64,000 nucleotides of DNA from Mycolicibacterium neoaurum (GCF_036946495.1 NZ_JAQIIX010000002.1:1612001-1676000), one strand, 5' to 3'. Positions 42,373 to 51,364 are shown, counted from the stretch's first letter. Made by a program: numbers and translations. The notes: a model not told the origin generated them from the letters alone.

Positions 42373-45249
42373 GTGTTCGCCTGGTGGGGTCGAACGGTGT
42401 ACCAGTACCGATACATAGTCATCGGTGTCATGGTCGCACTGTGCCTTGGTGGCGGGCTGTTCGGAGCGAGTCTCGGACAGCACGTCACCCAGAGCGGTTT
42501 CTACGCTGATACCAGCGAGTCGGTGCAGGCTTCGCTGATCGGTGACGAGGTGTACGGACGTGACCGCACCAGTCACGTCGTCGCCATCCTCACGCCACCG
42601 GATGACAAGAAGGTCACCGATAAGGCGTGGCAGCGCGAGGTGACCGGCGAACTGGACAAGGTGGTCGCCGACCATCCCGATCAGATCGTCGGCTGGGTGG
42701 GCTGGTTGAAGGCGCCTGATACCGACAATCCGACGGTCAGCCAGATGAAGACCGAGGATCTCCGCCAGACCTTCATCAGCGTCCCGCTCAAGGGCGACGA
42801 CGACGACACGATCCTGAAGAACTACCAAGCCGTCGAGTCCGACCTGAAGCAGGTCAACGGCGGTGACATCAAGCTCGCCGGGCTCAACCCGCTGGCCAGT
42901 GAGCTCACCGGCACCATCGGCACCGACCAGAAACGCGCCGAGATCGCGATCGTGCCGTTGGTCGCGGTCGTGCTGTTCTTCGTGTTCGGCGGCGCCGTCG
43001 CCGCCGCTCTGCCCGCCATCGTCGGCGGTCTGACCATCGCCGGGGCGCTCGGCATCTTGCGCTTCATGGCCGAGTTCGGTCCGGTGCACTTCTTCGCCCA
43101 GCCCGTGGTGACGATGATGGGATTCGGTATCGCCATCGACTACGGCCTGTTCATCGTGAGCCGGTTTCGCGAGGAGCTTGCCGAGGGGTACGACGTACCG
43201 GCGGCGGTGCGCCGCTCGGTGATGACCTCGGGCCGCACCGTCGCGTTCTCCGCGGTGATCATCGTTGCGTCGTCGCTTCCGCTGTTGCTGATCCCGCTCG
43301 GGTTCCTCAAATCGATCACGTACGCGATCATCACGTCGGTGCTGCTGGCGGCATTCCTGTCGATCACGGTGCTGCCCGCGGTGCTGGGCATCCTCGGGGC
43401 GAACGTCGATGCCCTGGGCGTCCGCACCCTGCTGCGCGTGCCCTTCCTGGCCAACTGGCCGTTCTCCCGCAAGATCATCGACTGGTTCATCGAGAAGACC
43501 CAGAAGACGATGACGCGCGAAGAGGTCGAGAAGGGCTTCTGGGGCAAGCTGGTCAACGTCGTGATGAAGCGTCCGATCGCGTTCGCCGCGCCGATCCTCG
43601 TCGTGATGACGCTGCTAGTCATCCCGATCGGTCAGATGGCGCTCGGCGGCCTGAGCGAGAAGTACCTGCCGCCGGACAACCCGGTGCGCATGGCGCAGGA
43701 ACAGTTCGACCGCGAGTTCTCCGGATTCCGCACCGAACCGCTGACGCTGGTCATCCGCAGCGACAACGGCGAACCGCTGACCGATCAGCAGGTGGCGGCC
43801 GTCCGCGCCGACGCCCAGACGATTCCCGGTTTCGCCGGCGCCGACAAACCGTCGGAGATGTGGCAGGAACGGCCGGCTCAGGAGAGCGGGTCCAAGGATC
43901 CGTCGGTCCGGGTGATCCAGAACGGTCTGGTCGACAACAGCACCGCGCCCAAGAAGATCGAGGAACTGCGCGCGCTGACGCCGCCGCGCGGCACGACGAT
44001 CCTGGTCGGCGGCACCCAGGCGTTGGCTCAGGACAGCATCCTGACGCTGTTCGACAAGCTGCCGTTGATGGTCGTGATCCTGGTCATCACCACCACGATC
44101 CTGATGTTCCTGGCATTCGGGTCGCTGGTGTTGCCGATCAAGGCGGCGTTGATGTCCGCCCTCACGTTGGGCTCCACCATGGGCATCCTGACCTGGATGT
44201 TCGTCGAGGGCGGACATGGTTCCGGGTTGTTCAACTACACCCCGCAGCCGTTGTTCGCCCCGATGATCGGCCTGATCATCGCGGTGATCTGGGGCCTGTC
44301 GACCGACTATGAGGTGTTCCTGGTCTCCCGCATGGTCGAGGCGCGCGAACGCGGGCTGTCGACGGCCGAGGCCATCCGCATCGGTACCGCCACCACGGGT
44401 CGACTGATCACCGGTGCCGCACTGGTGCTGGCGGTCGTGGTCGCGGCGTTCGCCTTCTCCGATCTCGTGGTGATGAAGTACCTGGCCTTCGGTCTTCTGA
44501 TCGCGCTGCTGCTCGACGCCACCGTGATCCGCATGTTCCTGGTTCCGGCGATCATGAAGCTGCTCGGTGACGATTGCTGGTGGGCGCCACAGTGGATGAA
44601 GCGCGTTCAGGAGAAGATCGGTCTCGGTGAGACCGAACTGCCCGATGAGCGCAAGCGTCCCGGGTTCCGCGAACCCGACGAGGAACCGGCCGACGAGGCG
44701 GCTCTGGTGGGAGCCGGCGCGCCGGCACGCCCGCAGCACGATCCCGGGCATCCCATCGCTCCCCCGCCCCGCGGTCTGCCGCCTGTGCGTCCCACCGGCC
44801 CGTCTGCGGTCGGGACGAGTCGGATCCCGACGCCCACGCCCCCGCCGGCACCCGAGCCCCCGACAACACGCTTTGCGGCGCAGCCGGATTCGGCCGCCAC
44901 GTCGGCGATCAACGCGGTCAACACACCGACCGAACGCCGTCCGCGCACCGAGCAGAATCCCGCGCGAGAGAAGCGCGAGATCGAGTCGTGGCTGGGCGAG
45001 TTGCGTGGCAGTGCCGCGCCCACGACGGCCATCCCGAGTGCAGGCCCGGGCGCCCAGCAGCCCAGCGCACCTGCCGCTGGCGACAGTGAGCAGACGACGG
45101 CCATTCCTGCGCAACGGGATTCCGGAGATCCGGAGCCAACGGAGAAGCTCGACACCCGCGCTGCTCGGGAGTCCACCGACGATGCCCCCACCCGTCGCAG
45201 TGGTGGTGTCAGCGCGGCCGATCTGCTTCGCCGGGAGGGCCGTCTGTAA
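42373..45249 (+). CDS. mmpL3: MmpL3 trehalose monomycolate transporter
   Basis: 958-residue RND-superfamily transporter that moves trehalose monomycolate across the inner membrane, driven by the proton gradient; essential in mycobacteria and the target of SQ109-type inhibitors. The two proton-relay pairs fall at Asp256-Tyr257 (GFGIAIDYGLF) and Asp645-Tyr646 (WGLSTDYEVFL), the same numbers as in M. tuberculosis, so the transport core is colinear. Two porter domains (about 30-170 and 420-550) and 12 helices are evident. The 230-residue C-terminal cytosolic tail is Pro/Ala-rich with ERRPRTEQNPAREKREIESWL. The GTG start has AAGGAG at 42362. The 3' end overlaps the convergent permease gene by 41 bases. 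A PgfA homologue is in the same window. Confidence 0.98.
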   Translation: MFAWWGRTVYQYRYIVIGVMVALCLGGGLFGASLGQHVTQSGFYADTSESVQASLIGDEVYGRDRTSHVVAILTPPDDKKVTDKAWQREVTGELDKVVADHPDQIVGWVGWLKAPDTDNPTVSQMKTEDLRQTFISVPLKGDDDDTILKNYQAVESDLKQVNGGDIKLAGLNPLASELTGTIGTDQKRAEIAIVPLVAVVLFFVFGGAVAAALPAIVGGLTIAGALGILRFMAEFGPVHFFAQPVVTMMGFGIAIDYGLFIVSRFREELAEGYDVPAAVRRSVMTSGRTVAFSAVIIVASSLPLLLIPLGFLKSITYAIITSVLLAAFLSITVLPAVLGILGANVDALGVRTLLRVPFLANWPFSRKIIDWFIEKTQKTMTREEVEKGFWGKLVNVVMKRPIAFAAPILVVMTLLVIPIGQMALGGLSEKYLPPDNPVRMAQEQFDREFSGFRTEPLTLVIRSDNGEPLTDQQVAAVRADAQTIPGFAGADKPSEMWQERPAQESGSKDPSVRVIQNGLVDNSTAPKKIEELRALTPPRGTTILVGGTQALAQDSILTLFDKLPLMVVILVITTTILMFLAFGSLVLPIKAALMSALTLGSTMGILTWMFVEGGHGSGLFNYTPQPLFAPMIGLIIAVIWGLSTDYEVFLVSRMVEARERGLSTAEAIRIGTATTGRLITGAALVLAVVVAAFAFSDLVVMKYLAFGLLIALLLDATVIRMFLVPAIMKLLGDDCWWAPQWMKRVQEKIGLGETELPDERKRPGFREPDEEPADEAALVGAGAPARPQHDPGHPIAPPPRGLPPVRPTGPSAVGTSRIPTPTPPPAPEPPTTRFAAQPDSAATSAINAVNTPTERRPRTEQNPAREKREIESWLGELRGSAAPTTAIPSAGPGAQQPSAPAAGDSEQTTAIPAQRDSGDPEPTEKLDTRAARESTDDAPTRRSGGVSAADLLRREGRL

Positions 45250-46354
45250 GCGCTTCGGGCTCCAGTTCGGCGACCACCTGTTCCTGCTCGGCCTCCGGAT
45301 CGTCGGCCAGCAGGACCCGGATTGCGCTGTTGAGCACCGCCAGGATCGGGACCGCCAGCAGCGCACCGAGAATGCCGGCGAGTACGCCCCCGGTGGCGAT
45401 CGCCAGCACTACCGCGAGGGGATGGACCGACACCGCACGGCCCATCACCAGTGGCTGCAGCACATGCGATTCGAGTTGCTGTACCGCGAGAATGAGCCCG
45501 AAGGTGATCAGCGCGTATATCCAGCCCTTGGCGATCAGCGCGACGATCACCGCGACACCGCCGGTGAGCACCGCACCGATCAGCGGCACGAAAGCGCCGA
45601 GGAACACCAGGGACGCCAATGGCAGTGCCAGTGGGATACCCATGATGGCCAGTCCGGTGCCGATACCGACCGCATCGACGAGTGCCACCAGGCAGGTAGC
45701 CCGCACGTAGCCGGTGAGCGATCCGAATCCGGCCCGGCCTGCCTCGCGGACCCGCTCCCGCACCGTGGTCGGGAAGATCCTGGTGACGTAGGTGAAGATC
45801 TCTCGGCCACCCAGCAACAGGAAGATCAGGGTGAACAGCACCAATAGCGCGCCGGTCAGTATCTCGGTGACGGTGGCCGCCGTGGAGAGCGCACCGCTGG
45901 TGACGCGGGCCTGATTCTCCTGCAGGGTGCTGATCACCGCATCGCCCGCGTGGTCGATCTGGTCTCGGCTCAGGTGCAGCGGCCCGTCGATCAGCCAGCC
46001 TCGAACACCATCCACGCTGGCCGACACCTGATCCGCCAATGCGGGTGCGCCGCTGATGAATTGGCTGACCACGAAGCTGAGCAACCCGCCGACGATCGAG
46101 ATGGAGCTCAGTAGCACCACCGCCACCGCCCAGCCGCGGGGCGCGCGATGACGATGCATGAAGTCGACCAACGGTGTCAGCAGTGCCGCGAACATCGTCG
46201 CCAATGCCACCGACACGACGATCAGCATCATGTGGCTGAACACCCATAGCAGTGCCACCACCGCCGACCCGATCACCAGCAGTCGCCACGACCAGGCCGC
46301 TGCCTTGCGGACCAACGGATGTACCGACTGATCGGCGACCGGATCTAATGCCAT
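45209..46354 (-). CDS. AI-2E family permease-like membrane protein, Rv0205-like
   Basis: 381-residue membrane protein of the AI-2E/TqsA/UPF0118 family. There are about 7-8 helices: the first pair near 20-65 (WRLLVIGSAVVALLWVFSHMM), a cytoplasmic/periplasmic helical insert near 120-190, and the conserved C-terminal helices, with LVFLGAFVPLIGAVLTGGVAVIVAL (about 244-268, PxxG motif) and QQLESHVLQPLVMGRAVSVHP (about 285-305). Substrates in the family range from autoinducer to sodium/proton exchange; here unknown. ATG 46352-46354 gives a length close to Rv0205 (367 residues). It converges on mmpL3 (41-base overlap) and is divergent from the flippase-like gene. Confidence 0.87.
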   Translation of the reverse strand: MALDPVADQSVHPLVRKAAAWSWRLLVIGSAVVALLWVFSHMMLIVVSVALATMFAALLTPLVDFMHRHRAPRGWAVAVVLLSSISIVGGLLSFVVSQFISGAPALADQVSASVDGVRGWLIDGPLHLSRDQIDHAGDAVISTLQENQARVTSGALSTAATVTEILTGALLVLFTLIFLLLGGREIFTYVTRIFPTTVRERVREAGRAGFGSLTGYVRATCLVALVDAVGIGTGLAIMGIPLALPLASLVFLGAFVPLIGAVLTGGVAVIVALIAKGWIYALITFGLILAVQQLESHVLQPLVMGRAVSVHPLAVVLAIATGGVLAGILGALLAVPILAVLNSAIRVLLADDPEAEQEQVVAELEPEALTDGPPGEADRPR

Positions 46355-46426
46355 GGGCTTACCGTACGCGCGACTCGCCGAGTTATCGCAGGTCATGCGC
46401 CACTTGGCGCGGCTACCCTTGATCAT

Positions 46427-47506
46427 GTGTCGCATGACGCGCCGATGAGCGACGCCCACGACCGCGACGTCCGCACCCGCGGCAAATACTGGTGGGTCCG
46501 CTGGCTGGTCATCATGGTCGCGGTGACGGTGCTGGCTGTCGAGCTGACCCTGGTCTGGGATCAGCTGGCCAAGGCGTGGCGGAGCTTGCTCTCCGCGAAC
46601 TGGTGGTGGGTGCTCGCGGCCGTCATCGCGGCGATGGCCTCGATGCACAGCTTCGCTCAGATTCAGCGAACGTTGCTGCGCTCGGCCGGCGTCCAGGTCC
46701 ATCAGTGGCGTTCGGAAGCGGCGTTCTACGCAGGTAATGCGCTGTCCACGACATTGCCCGGCGGCCCGGTGCTCTCGGCGACATTCGTCTACCGCCAGCA
46801 GCGGTTGTGGGGCGCGTCCCCGGTGGTGGCGTCCTGGCAGCTGGTCATGTCGGGGGTCCTACAGGCCGTCGGTCTTGCGTTGCTCGGTCTGGGTGGAGCT
46901 TTCCTGTTGGGCGCGAGCCGGAATCCGTTGTCGTTGATCTTCACCCTGGGCGGGTTCTTCCTGCTGCTGGTCCTGGCGCAGTCGGTGGCCGCCAATCCGC
47001 AGCAGATCGACGGTATCGGCGTTCGACTGCTGTCCTGGTTCAACGCGCTGCGCAACAAGCCCGCCGACACGTGGCTGGACAAGTGGCGCGAACTGTTGTG
47101 TCAGCTGGAGTCGGTGCGGTTGAGCCGCCGGGCGTTGGGCAACGCGTTCGCGTGGTCGTTGTTCAACTGGATCGCCGATGTCGCCTGCCTTGCCTTCGCC
47201 GCGTACGCCGCGGGCGGGCATCCCTCGCTTGCGGCGCTGACGGTGGCCTATGCCGCGGCTCGCGCGGTGGGATCCATCCCACTGATGCCCGGCGGTCTGC
47301 TGGTGGTCGAGGCCGTGTTGGTACCAGGGCTGGTGTCCAGCGGTATGTCGCTGGCCTCGGCCATCTCTGCGATGCTGATCTATCGATTGGTCAGTTGGAT
47401 CTTCATCTCCGCCATCGGCTGGGTGGTGTTCTTGTTCTTGTTCCGCACCGAGATGGACGTCGACCCGGACGCACCTGCCGAGCCCGAAGATAAGGAAGTG
47501 CCGTGA
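46427..47506 (+). CDS. Lysylphosphatidylglycerol synthase TM/UPF0104-type membrane protein, Rv0204c-like
   Basis: 359-residue polytopic membrane protein (about 8 helices) of the UPF0104/LPG synthase transmembrane family, which includes lipid flippase domains. Motifs are GNALSTTLPGGPVLSATFVYRQ (about 104-125) and the C-terminal RAVGSIPLMPGGLLVVEAVLVPGL (about 281-304, PGG). The GTG start lies 8 bases after a TACCCT -10 element (46414-46419), so it is probably leaderless. Its stop overlaps the next gene's GTG by 4 bases (GTGA), coupling it to an M23-like lipoprotein, and the pair may act on envelope lipid or wall precursors. The function of Rv0204c is not established to my knowledge. Confidence 0.85.
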   Translation: MSHDAPMSDAHDRDVRTRGKYWWVRWLVIMVAVTVLAVELTLVWDQLAKAWRSLLSANWWWVLAAVIAAMASMHSFAQIQRTLLRSAGVQVHQWRSEAAFYAGNALSTTLPGGPVLSATFVYRQQRLWGASPVVASWQLVMSGVLQAVGLALLGLGGAFLLGASRNPLSLIFTLGGFFLLLVLAQSVAANPQQIDGIGVRLLSWFNALRNKPADTWLDKWRELLCQLESVRLSRRALGNAFAWSLFNWIADVACLAFAAYAAGGHPSLAALTVAYAAARAVGSIPLMPGGLLVVEAVLVPGLVSSGMSLASAISAMLIYRLVSWIFISAIGWVVFLFLFRTEMDVDPDAPAEPEDKEVP

Positions 47507-48801
47507 TACCTAGAGGTGCCTGCATCGCTGTGCTTTTCGCTGCAGCATTGGCGGTGTCGGCATGTTCGCCGACCACCGAGCAACCCGCCCCGAGCACCGA
47601 TGGGTCGTCCACCGGCTCCCCGACCGCACCGACCACCGGCACAGCGACCGCCTCGCCCACTCCGACTCCCGTCCCCCCGGCCGAGGCCCCCGTGGCCACC
47701 CCGGTGCTGGCTCGGGCTGTGGCGGCACCCGTCCCGGTCCCGGCCACCGATGGCCGCACCCATCTCGCCTACGAGTTGCTGTTGACCAACGCGATGGATC
47801 AAGACATCACCGTCGATTCCCTACAGGTCCGCGCCGGCGCCGCCGGGGAGTCCCTGCTGACACTCAGCGGCACCGATTTGGCCGAACGCACCAGGATTCT
47901 GGGCACCACTGCGCCGACCGCCCGCCTCGGACCAGCACAGTCGGCGTTGGTGTGGCTCGATGTCAGTACCGACAAGTACGTTGTACCAACCGAACTCGAC
48001 CATCAGGTCCAGGTCACCCTCACTACACCGATGCCGCCGCTGTTGCCCCCGCAGCTGACCGAAACCGTCGCCCCGGTCACCGTCCAGGCACGCGAACCGG
48101 TGGTCATCGCGCCGCCACTGCGCGGCCCGCAGTGGTGGGATGCCAATGGGTGCTGCGGGATGACGCCCCACCGAATGGCGATCAATCCGATCGACGGTGC
48201 GCTCTGGGGCGCCGAGCGGTACGCCATCGACTATGTGCAACTGCTGCCCGATGGTCGTTTGTTCACCGGCGATGTCGCGGACACGACGTCCTATGCCTAC
48301 TTCGGCGCCGACGTGCATGCCGTGGCCGATGGTCCCGTGGTCGCAGTGCTCGACGGACTCCCCGAGCAAACACCTGGAAAGAGTCCTACCGGGCTGCGTC
48401 TGGACCAGTACGGCGGAAACCATGTGGTGCAGGACATCGGCGGCGGAAACTATGCGTTCTACGCTCACTTGAAGACGGGGTCGGTGGCGGTGAAGCCCGG
48501 TGACCGATTGAGCACAGGCCAGGTACTGGGCTCCCTGGGTAACAGTGGTAACACCGACGCTCCTCATCTTCATTTCCACGTCATGGACTCCCCCGATCCG
48601 TTGAAGGCCGACGGCTTACCGTTCGTCTTCGACAACTTCCGGCTGACCGGACGGACCGACGACCGGCTCGGCCCTGACGGTGATGCCATCGACACCGTGC
48701 AGGCGGGTAAGCCGGCGCCTATGGTGCCGGACTTCACCGCTCGCGACGAAACCCGAGTAGCACCACTGGTTTCCGATGTGATGGACTACTCCGGTGAGTG
48801 A
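47503..48801 (+). CDS. M23-like peptidase-fold lipoprotein with altered zinc site
   Basis: 432-residue predicted lipoprotein: signal MIPRGACIAVLFAAALAVSAC (lipobox VSAC, Cys21), a Ser/Thr/Pro linker (about 22-75), a beta domain (about 75-200), then an M23/LytM-like domain (about 235-375). The HxH motif is present as PHLHFH (His355, His357) and the catalytic-type His322 in FYAHLKTG. However, the first zinc position reads R239-Y-A-I-D243 where active LytM enzymes have H-x3-D, so the metal site may be lost or altered. Conserved CCGM (217-220) is unusual. It is coupled by GTGA to the flippase-like gene and overlaps the DUF3054 gene by 8 bases. Confidence 0.83.
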   Translation: MIPRGACIAVLFAAALAVSACSPTTEQPAPSTDGSSTGSPTAPTTGTATASPTPTPVPPAEAPVATPVLARAVAAPVPVPATDGRTHLAYELLLTNAMDQDITVDSLQVRAGAAGESLLTLSGTDLAERTRILGTTAPTARLGPAQSALVWLDVSTDKYVVPTELDHQVQVTLTTPMPPLLPPQLTETVAPVTVQAREPVVIAPPLRGPQWWDANGCCGMTPHRMAINPIDGALWGAERYAIDYVQLLPDGRLFTGDVADTTSYAYFGADVHAVADGPVVAVLDGLPEQTPGKSPTGLRLDQYGGNHVVQDIGGGNYAFYAHLKTGSVAVKPGDRLSTGQVLGSLGNSGNTDAPHLHFHVMDSPDPLKADGLPFVFDNFRLTGRTDDRLGPDGDAIDTVQAGKPAPMVPDFTARDETRVAPLVSDVMDYSGE

Positions 48802-49180
48802 GCAAACCGGGGTGCAGCCGACCAGACCAGCCGTCGCGCTACTCGCCGATGTGGCATGTGTCCTGGTGTTCTGCACCATCGGCCGACGCAGTCACGCCGA
48901 AGGATTGACGCTCACCGGCATCGCCGAGACCGCATGGCCGTTCATCACTGGCACAGTGGCCGGTTGGCTCGCTGCCCGCGCCTACTCCGGCGCCTTCAGG
49001 CCCTCGGCGATATACCCCACCGGTCTCATTGTGTGGGCCAGCACCGTGATCGTCGGCATGTTGTTGCGCAAGGCGACGTCGGCGGGCACCGCGCCGAGCT
49101 TCATCGTCGTGGCCACACTGACCACCGCCGCGCTGCTCCTCGGCTGGCGCGCTGTCGCCGCCGCTATTGCACGCCACTAG
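48794..49180 (+). CDS. DUF3054 small membrane protein
   Basis: 128-residue protein with four predicted membrane helices, matching the actinobacterial DUF3054 family: AVALLADVACVLVFCTIGRRSHAEG (about 14-38, conserved D and RRSH), WPFITGTVAGWLAAR (about 48-62), GLIVWASTVIVGMLLRKATSAGTAPSFIVVA (about 77-107). The function is unknown. GTG 48794 overlaps the preceding stop by 8 bases, so it is the last gene of the flippase-like/M23-like operon. The LexA-controlled element begins just downstream. Confidence 0.82.
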   Translation: MSEQTGVQPTRPAVALLADVACVLVFCTIGRRSHAEGLTLTGIAETAWPFITGTVAGWLAARAYSGAFRPSAIYPTGLIVWASTVIVGMLLRKATSAGTAPSFIVVATLTTAALLLGWRAVAAAIARH

Positions 49181-49793
49181 AACACTGCGATTCTCACGCT
49201 ATCCGGCTGCACGCCAACACCATCCACGCCGCCAGCTTCACTATGTAGTTGTCAAGGTACGTTTTAGCTGACCTGCCCTACATGTTTCGACACTGTGACA
49301 CCACCCAGATCGATCTCAGTGCGCGGCAGAAGACGACGCTGCTGAGCCACATCCGATTTGCCCACCCCGGCGCTGCACCGACCGAGGTTGACCCAATCAC
49401 TTACGGATCGCGCGCGCTGAACAGCCGGTCACCGCCGACGGCATCAACTCGCATCCTGCGCCAACCGACGATTGCCGATGCGAGAGCGCCGCCCCGAGCA
49501 ATCCGGCCGGCACCGCCAGCGTGGAAGTGCGTACCGGAACCCGTTGCTTCCAAGAGCTTTTCAGCATCGCGCACGCTCGCGGCCGATCGCCCCCCGACGC
49601 AGTTCTGCATATCTACGAACACCCGAGATTGATGACATTCATCCTTGTACCTAACCTCTCGGACAAGGCCCGCACACGTAGCCCAAAGGGCAACAAGACC
49701 CGTACACCGCCGCCAGGGCGAGCAGAGTCACTCTCGACGACTTCAGAACCATCGAGACGGGCTCACCAGATCAACATTGCGAGCCACCAGCAT

Positions 49794-49809
49794 TCGAACT
49801 TGTGTTCGA
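49794..49809 (-). promoter_or_regulatory. LexA (SOS) box 1 with leftward promoter
   Basis: TCGAACTTGTGTTCGA fits the mycobacterial SOS box TCGAAC-N4-GTTCGA exactly. On the minus strand, TTGCGC (49832-49837), a 17-base spacer and TAAGGT (49809-49814) form a promoter whose -10 touches the box, predicting leftward RNA from about 49802. Confidence 0.8.
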
Positions 49810-49881
49810 CCTTACGCCCGATGATCGGATCGCGCAAGGCCGACGTAAACCCCTTGTGCAAGTGTCGCGCTCGGCGTAGTG

Positions 49882-49897
49882 TCGAACACAAGTTCGA
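49882..49897 (+). promoter_or_regulatory. LexA (SOS) box 2 with rightward promoter
   Basis: TCGAACACAAGTTCGA is a second exact SOS box. TTGTGC (49854-49859), a 17-base spacer and TAGTGT (49877-49882) form the promoter, with the start near 49889 inside the box, so bound LexA would occlude it. The 20 bases around each box (49791-49810 and 49881-49900) are exact inverted copies of each other. Confidence 0.88.
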
Positions 49898-50050
49898 ATG
49901 CGCCGCGGTTCCCGATCCTCGGATCTGGTGAGCCGCAGACCGCGACTTCGGTCGCCGCGAGGTTCGACGGTCCCTGTCCGGGGGTCGTGCGGGCTGTGTG
50001 TGTTTGATGGTGCCCTTGGTTGGGTGCTGTGGGGGAAGTCGGTATCCGTT

Positions 50051-51364
50051 ATGGACGCCACCTGTCTTGATGTGTTTGTTGATGCGTTGATCGATGATCT
50101 CGCTGCGGTGCCCTCGGAGAATGATGTCGGGCCGGGCTTGGGTCGGTTGCTGGATTGTGCTCGGCCGGTGGTCGATGACCAGGCGTTATTGGGTGTGTTG
50201 GTTGCGGCGGTGTCGGCGCGGAATCTGCTGGATTTTGTGATCGCTTCGGCGGTGGCGGCGGCTGAGCGGGCGGGTGTGCCGGGGCGGCGGCACCTGCGCA
50301 CCGGCACCGATCTGCTCAAGCTGTTGGGCATGGCCCCGGGTTCGGCGACCCGGGCGGCCAGGGTGGGCCGGATGGCCGCGTCTTTGGGGGCGTTGACGAC
50401 CGCGCAGCGGTTGGGTGGGATCGGTATCGAGTTCGCCGACGCCGTCGGCAAGGGTGTCACCCACATCGACGCGCGGACGCCGTTGTCGGAGGACGAACGA
50501 GCAGTCGTGGTGACCAAACTGATGGTGCAGACCACCCCGGCCGAGGTGGCGGCGAAGGCGAGGGCGATCGCCCTCGACCGCGCCGCGAGTCTTCCGCCCG
50601 AGGAGCGGGTGGTGCCGGTGGCCGAGGACACCGCGCTGAATGTGATGACCTTGGTCCAGAACGCCGAGGGCCGGTTTGAGGCCATTCTCGACCTGGATGT
50701 CGGGACCGGGGAAGAGCTGTGTGCGGCGTTGGATCCGTTGTGCCGACCGGTCCCGCTGCCGGACGGCTCTCCGGACCCGCGGTCCATTGATACCCGGCGG
50801 GCGGAGGCGATCGGGCAGGTGTTGCGCACCTATTTGTCGCAGTCGCGGCGTCCGATGTCCGGCGGGGTGCTCCCGCACGTCACACTCATCCGACCAGGGC
50901 ACGGCGGTGATAGCAAGGTGGATCGGCTCGGGTTCGCCGGGCCGGTCAGTACCGCGACCGCGGACCTGATCGCCTGTGATGCCACCCTGACCTCGGTGAT
51001 CGTCGATCACACCGGGGTACCGCTGGACGTTGGCCGTGCCGAGCGACTGTTCACCCCGGCCATCCGCAAAGCGCTCGGGGTGCGTGATGGTGGGTGTGCT
51101 CATCCGGGGTGTGGACGCCCGGTGTCGTGGTGCGATGCCCACCACATCCAACCCTGGAGCGCCGGGGGCGCAACCAGTCTGGACAACGGGGTGTTGCTGT
51201 GTCGGCTGCACCACAGTCTCATCCATCACGGTGGCTGGCGGGTCTATCTCGGTAGGGATCGCTATCCCTGGTTCGTCCCACCCCACGCACCCGGGGAACC
51301 CGAACCGGAGCATCTGCGATCGCAGGCCCGCCGCACCATGACCGACCTACCGACCGCCGCATAA
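50051..51364 (+). CDS. DUF222/HNH endonuclease-like protein (13E12 family), SOS-controlled
   Basis: 437-residue protein with an N-terminal DUF222 domain (about 5-330) and a C-terminal HNH nuclease domain (about 345-395). The nuclease motif is complete: zinc cysteines in CAHPGCGRPVSWC, catalytic DAHHIQPW, GGATSLDNGVLLCRLHH. It belongs to the 13E12 repeat family of mycobacteria, several members of which are LexA-regulated in M. tuberculosis. A perfect SOS box overlaps its promoter 160 bases upstream. ATG 50051 (MDATCLDVFVDAL) is preferred over ATG 49898. It stands alone inside a candidate element with 12-bp inverted ends. Its biological role, damage-induced nuclease or element mobility, is not established. 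Confidence 0.9.
   Translation: MDATCLDVFVDALIDDLAAVPSENDVGPGLGRLLDCARPVVDDQALLGVLVAAVSARNLLDFVIASAVAAAERAGVPGRRHLRTGTDLLKLLGMAPGSATRAARVGRMAASLGALTTAQRLGGIGIEFADAVGKGVTHIDARTPLSEDERAVVVTKLMVQTTPAEVAAKARAIALDRAASLPPEERVVPVAEDTALNVMTLVQNAEGRFEAILDLDVGTGEELCAALDPLCRPVPLPDGSPDPRSIDTRRAEAIGQVLRTYLSQSRRPMSGGVLPHVTLIRPGHGGDSKVDRLGFAGPVSTATADLIACDATLTSVIVDHTGVPLDVGRAERLFTPAIRKALGVRDGGCAHPGCGRPVSWCDAHHIQPWSAGGATSLDNGVLLCRLHHSLIHHGGWRVYLGRDRYPWFVPPHAPGEPEPEHLRSQARRTMTDLPTAA

Larger units (their letters stand above)
49181..50050. other. Gene-poor stretch with LexA-controlled divergent promoters
   Basis: 870 bases without a convincing gene. GC at third positions is low in every frame, unlike the flanks, suggesting foreign or decayed DNA. 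Two short frames follow the leftward LexA promoter. One is 49651-49752 (33 residues, MVLKSSRVTLLALAAVYGS, then Cys-rich). The other is 49401-49622 (73 residues, GTG start, FVDMQNCVGG, which faintly recalls a NYN nuclease start). Neither has a good ribosome-binding site. The rightward promoter gives a leader of about 160 bases before the HNH gene; ATG 49898 inside that leader opens an Arg-rich in-frame extension I consider non-coding. Confidence 0.5.

Noticed and set aside
43615..46289. Long minus-strand frames over mmpL3
   Set aside because: His/Gln/Arg-rich shadows of the transporter; real minus-strand coding begins at the AI-2E-type gene.
49249..49632. 127-residue plus-strand frame in the gene-poor stretch
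   Set aside because: No ribosome-binding site, atypical codon use and low-complexity translation; treated as non-coding.
49898..50050. 51-residue N-terminal extension of the HNH protein
   Set aside because: It would begin inside the LexA box, is Arg-rich and unlike DUF222 N-termini; ATG 50051 fits better, though it is not excluded.
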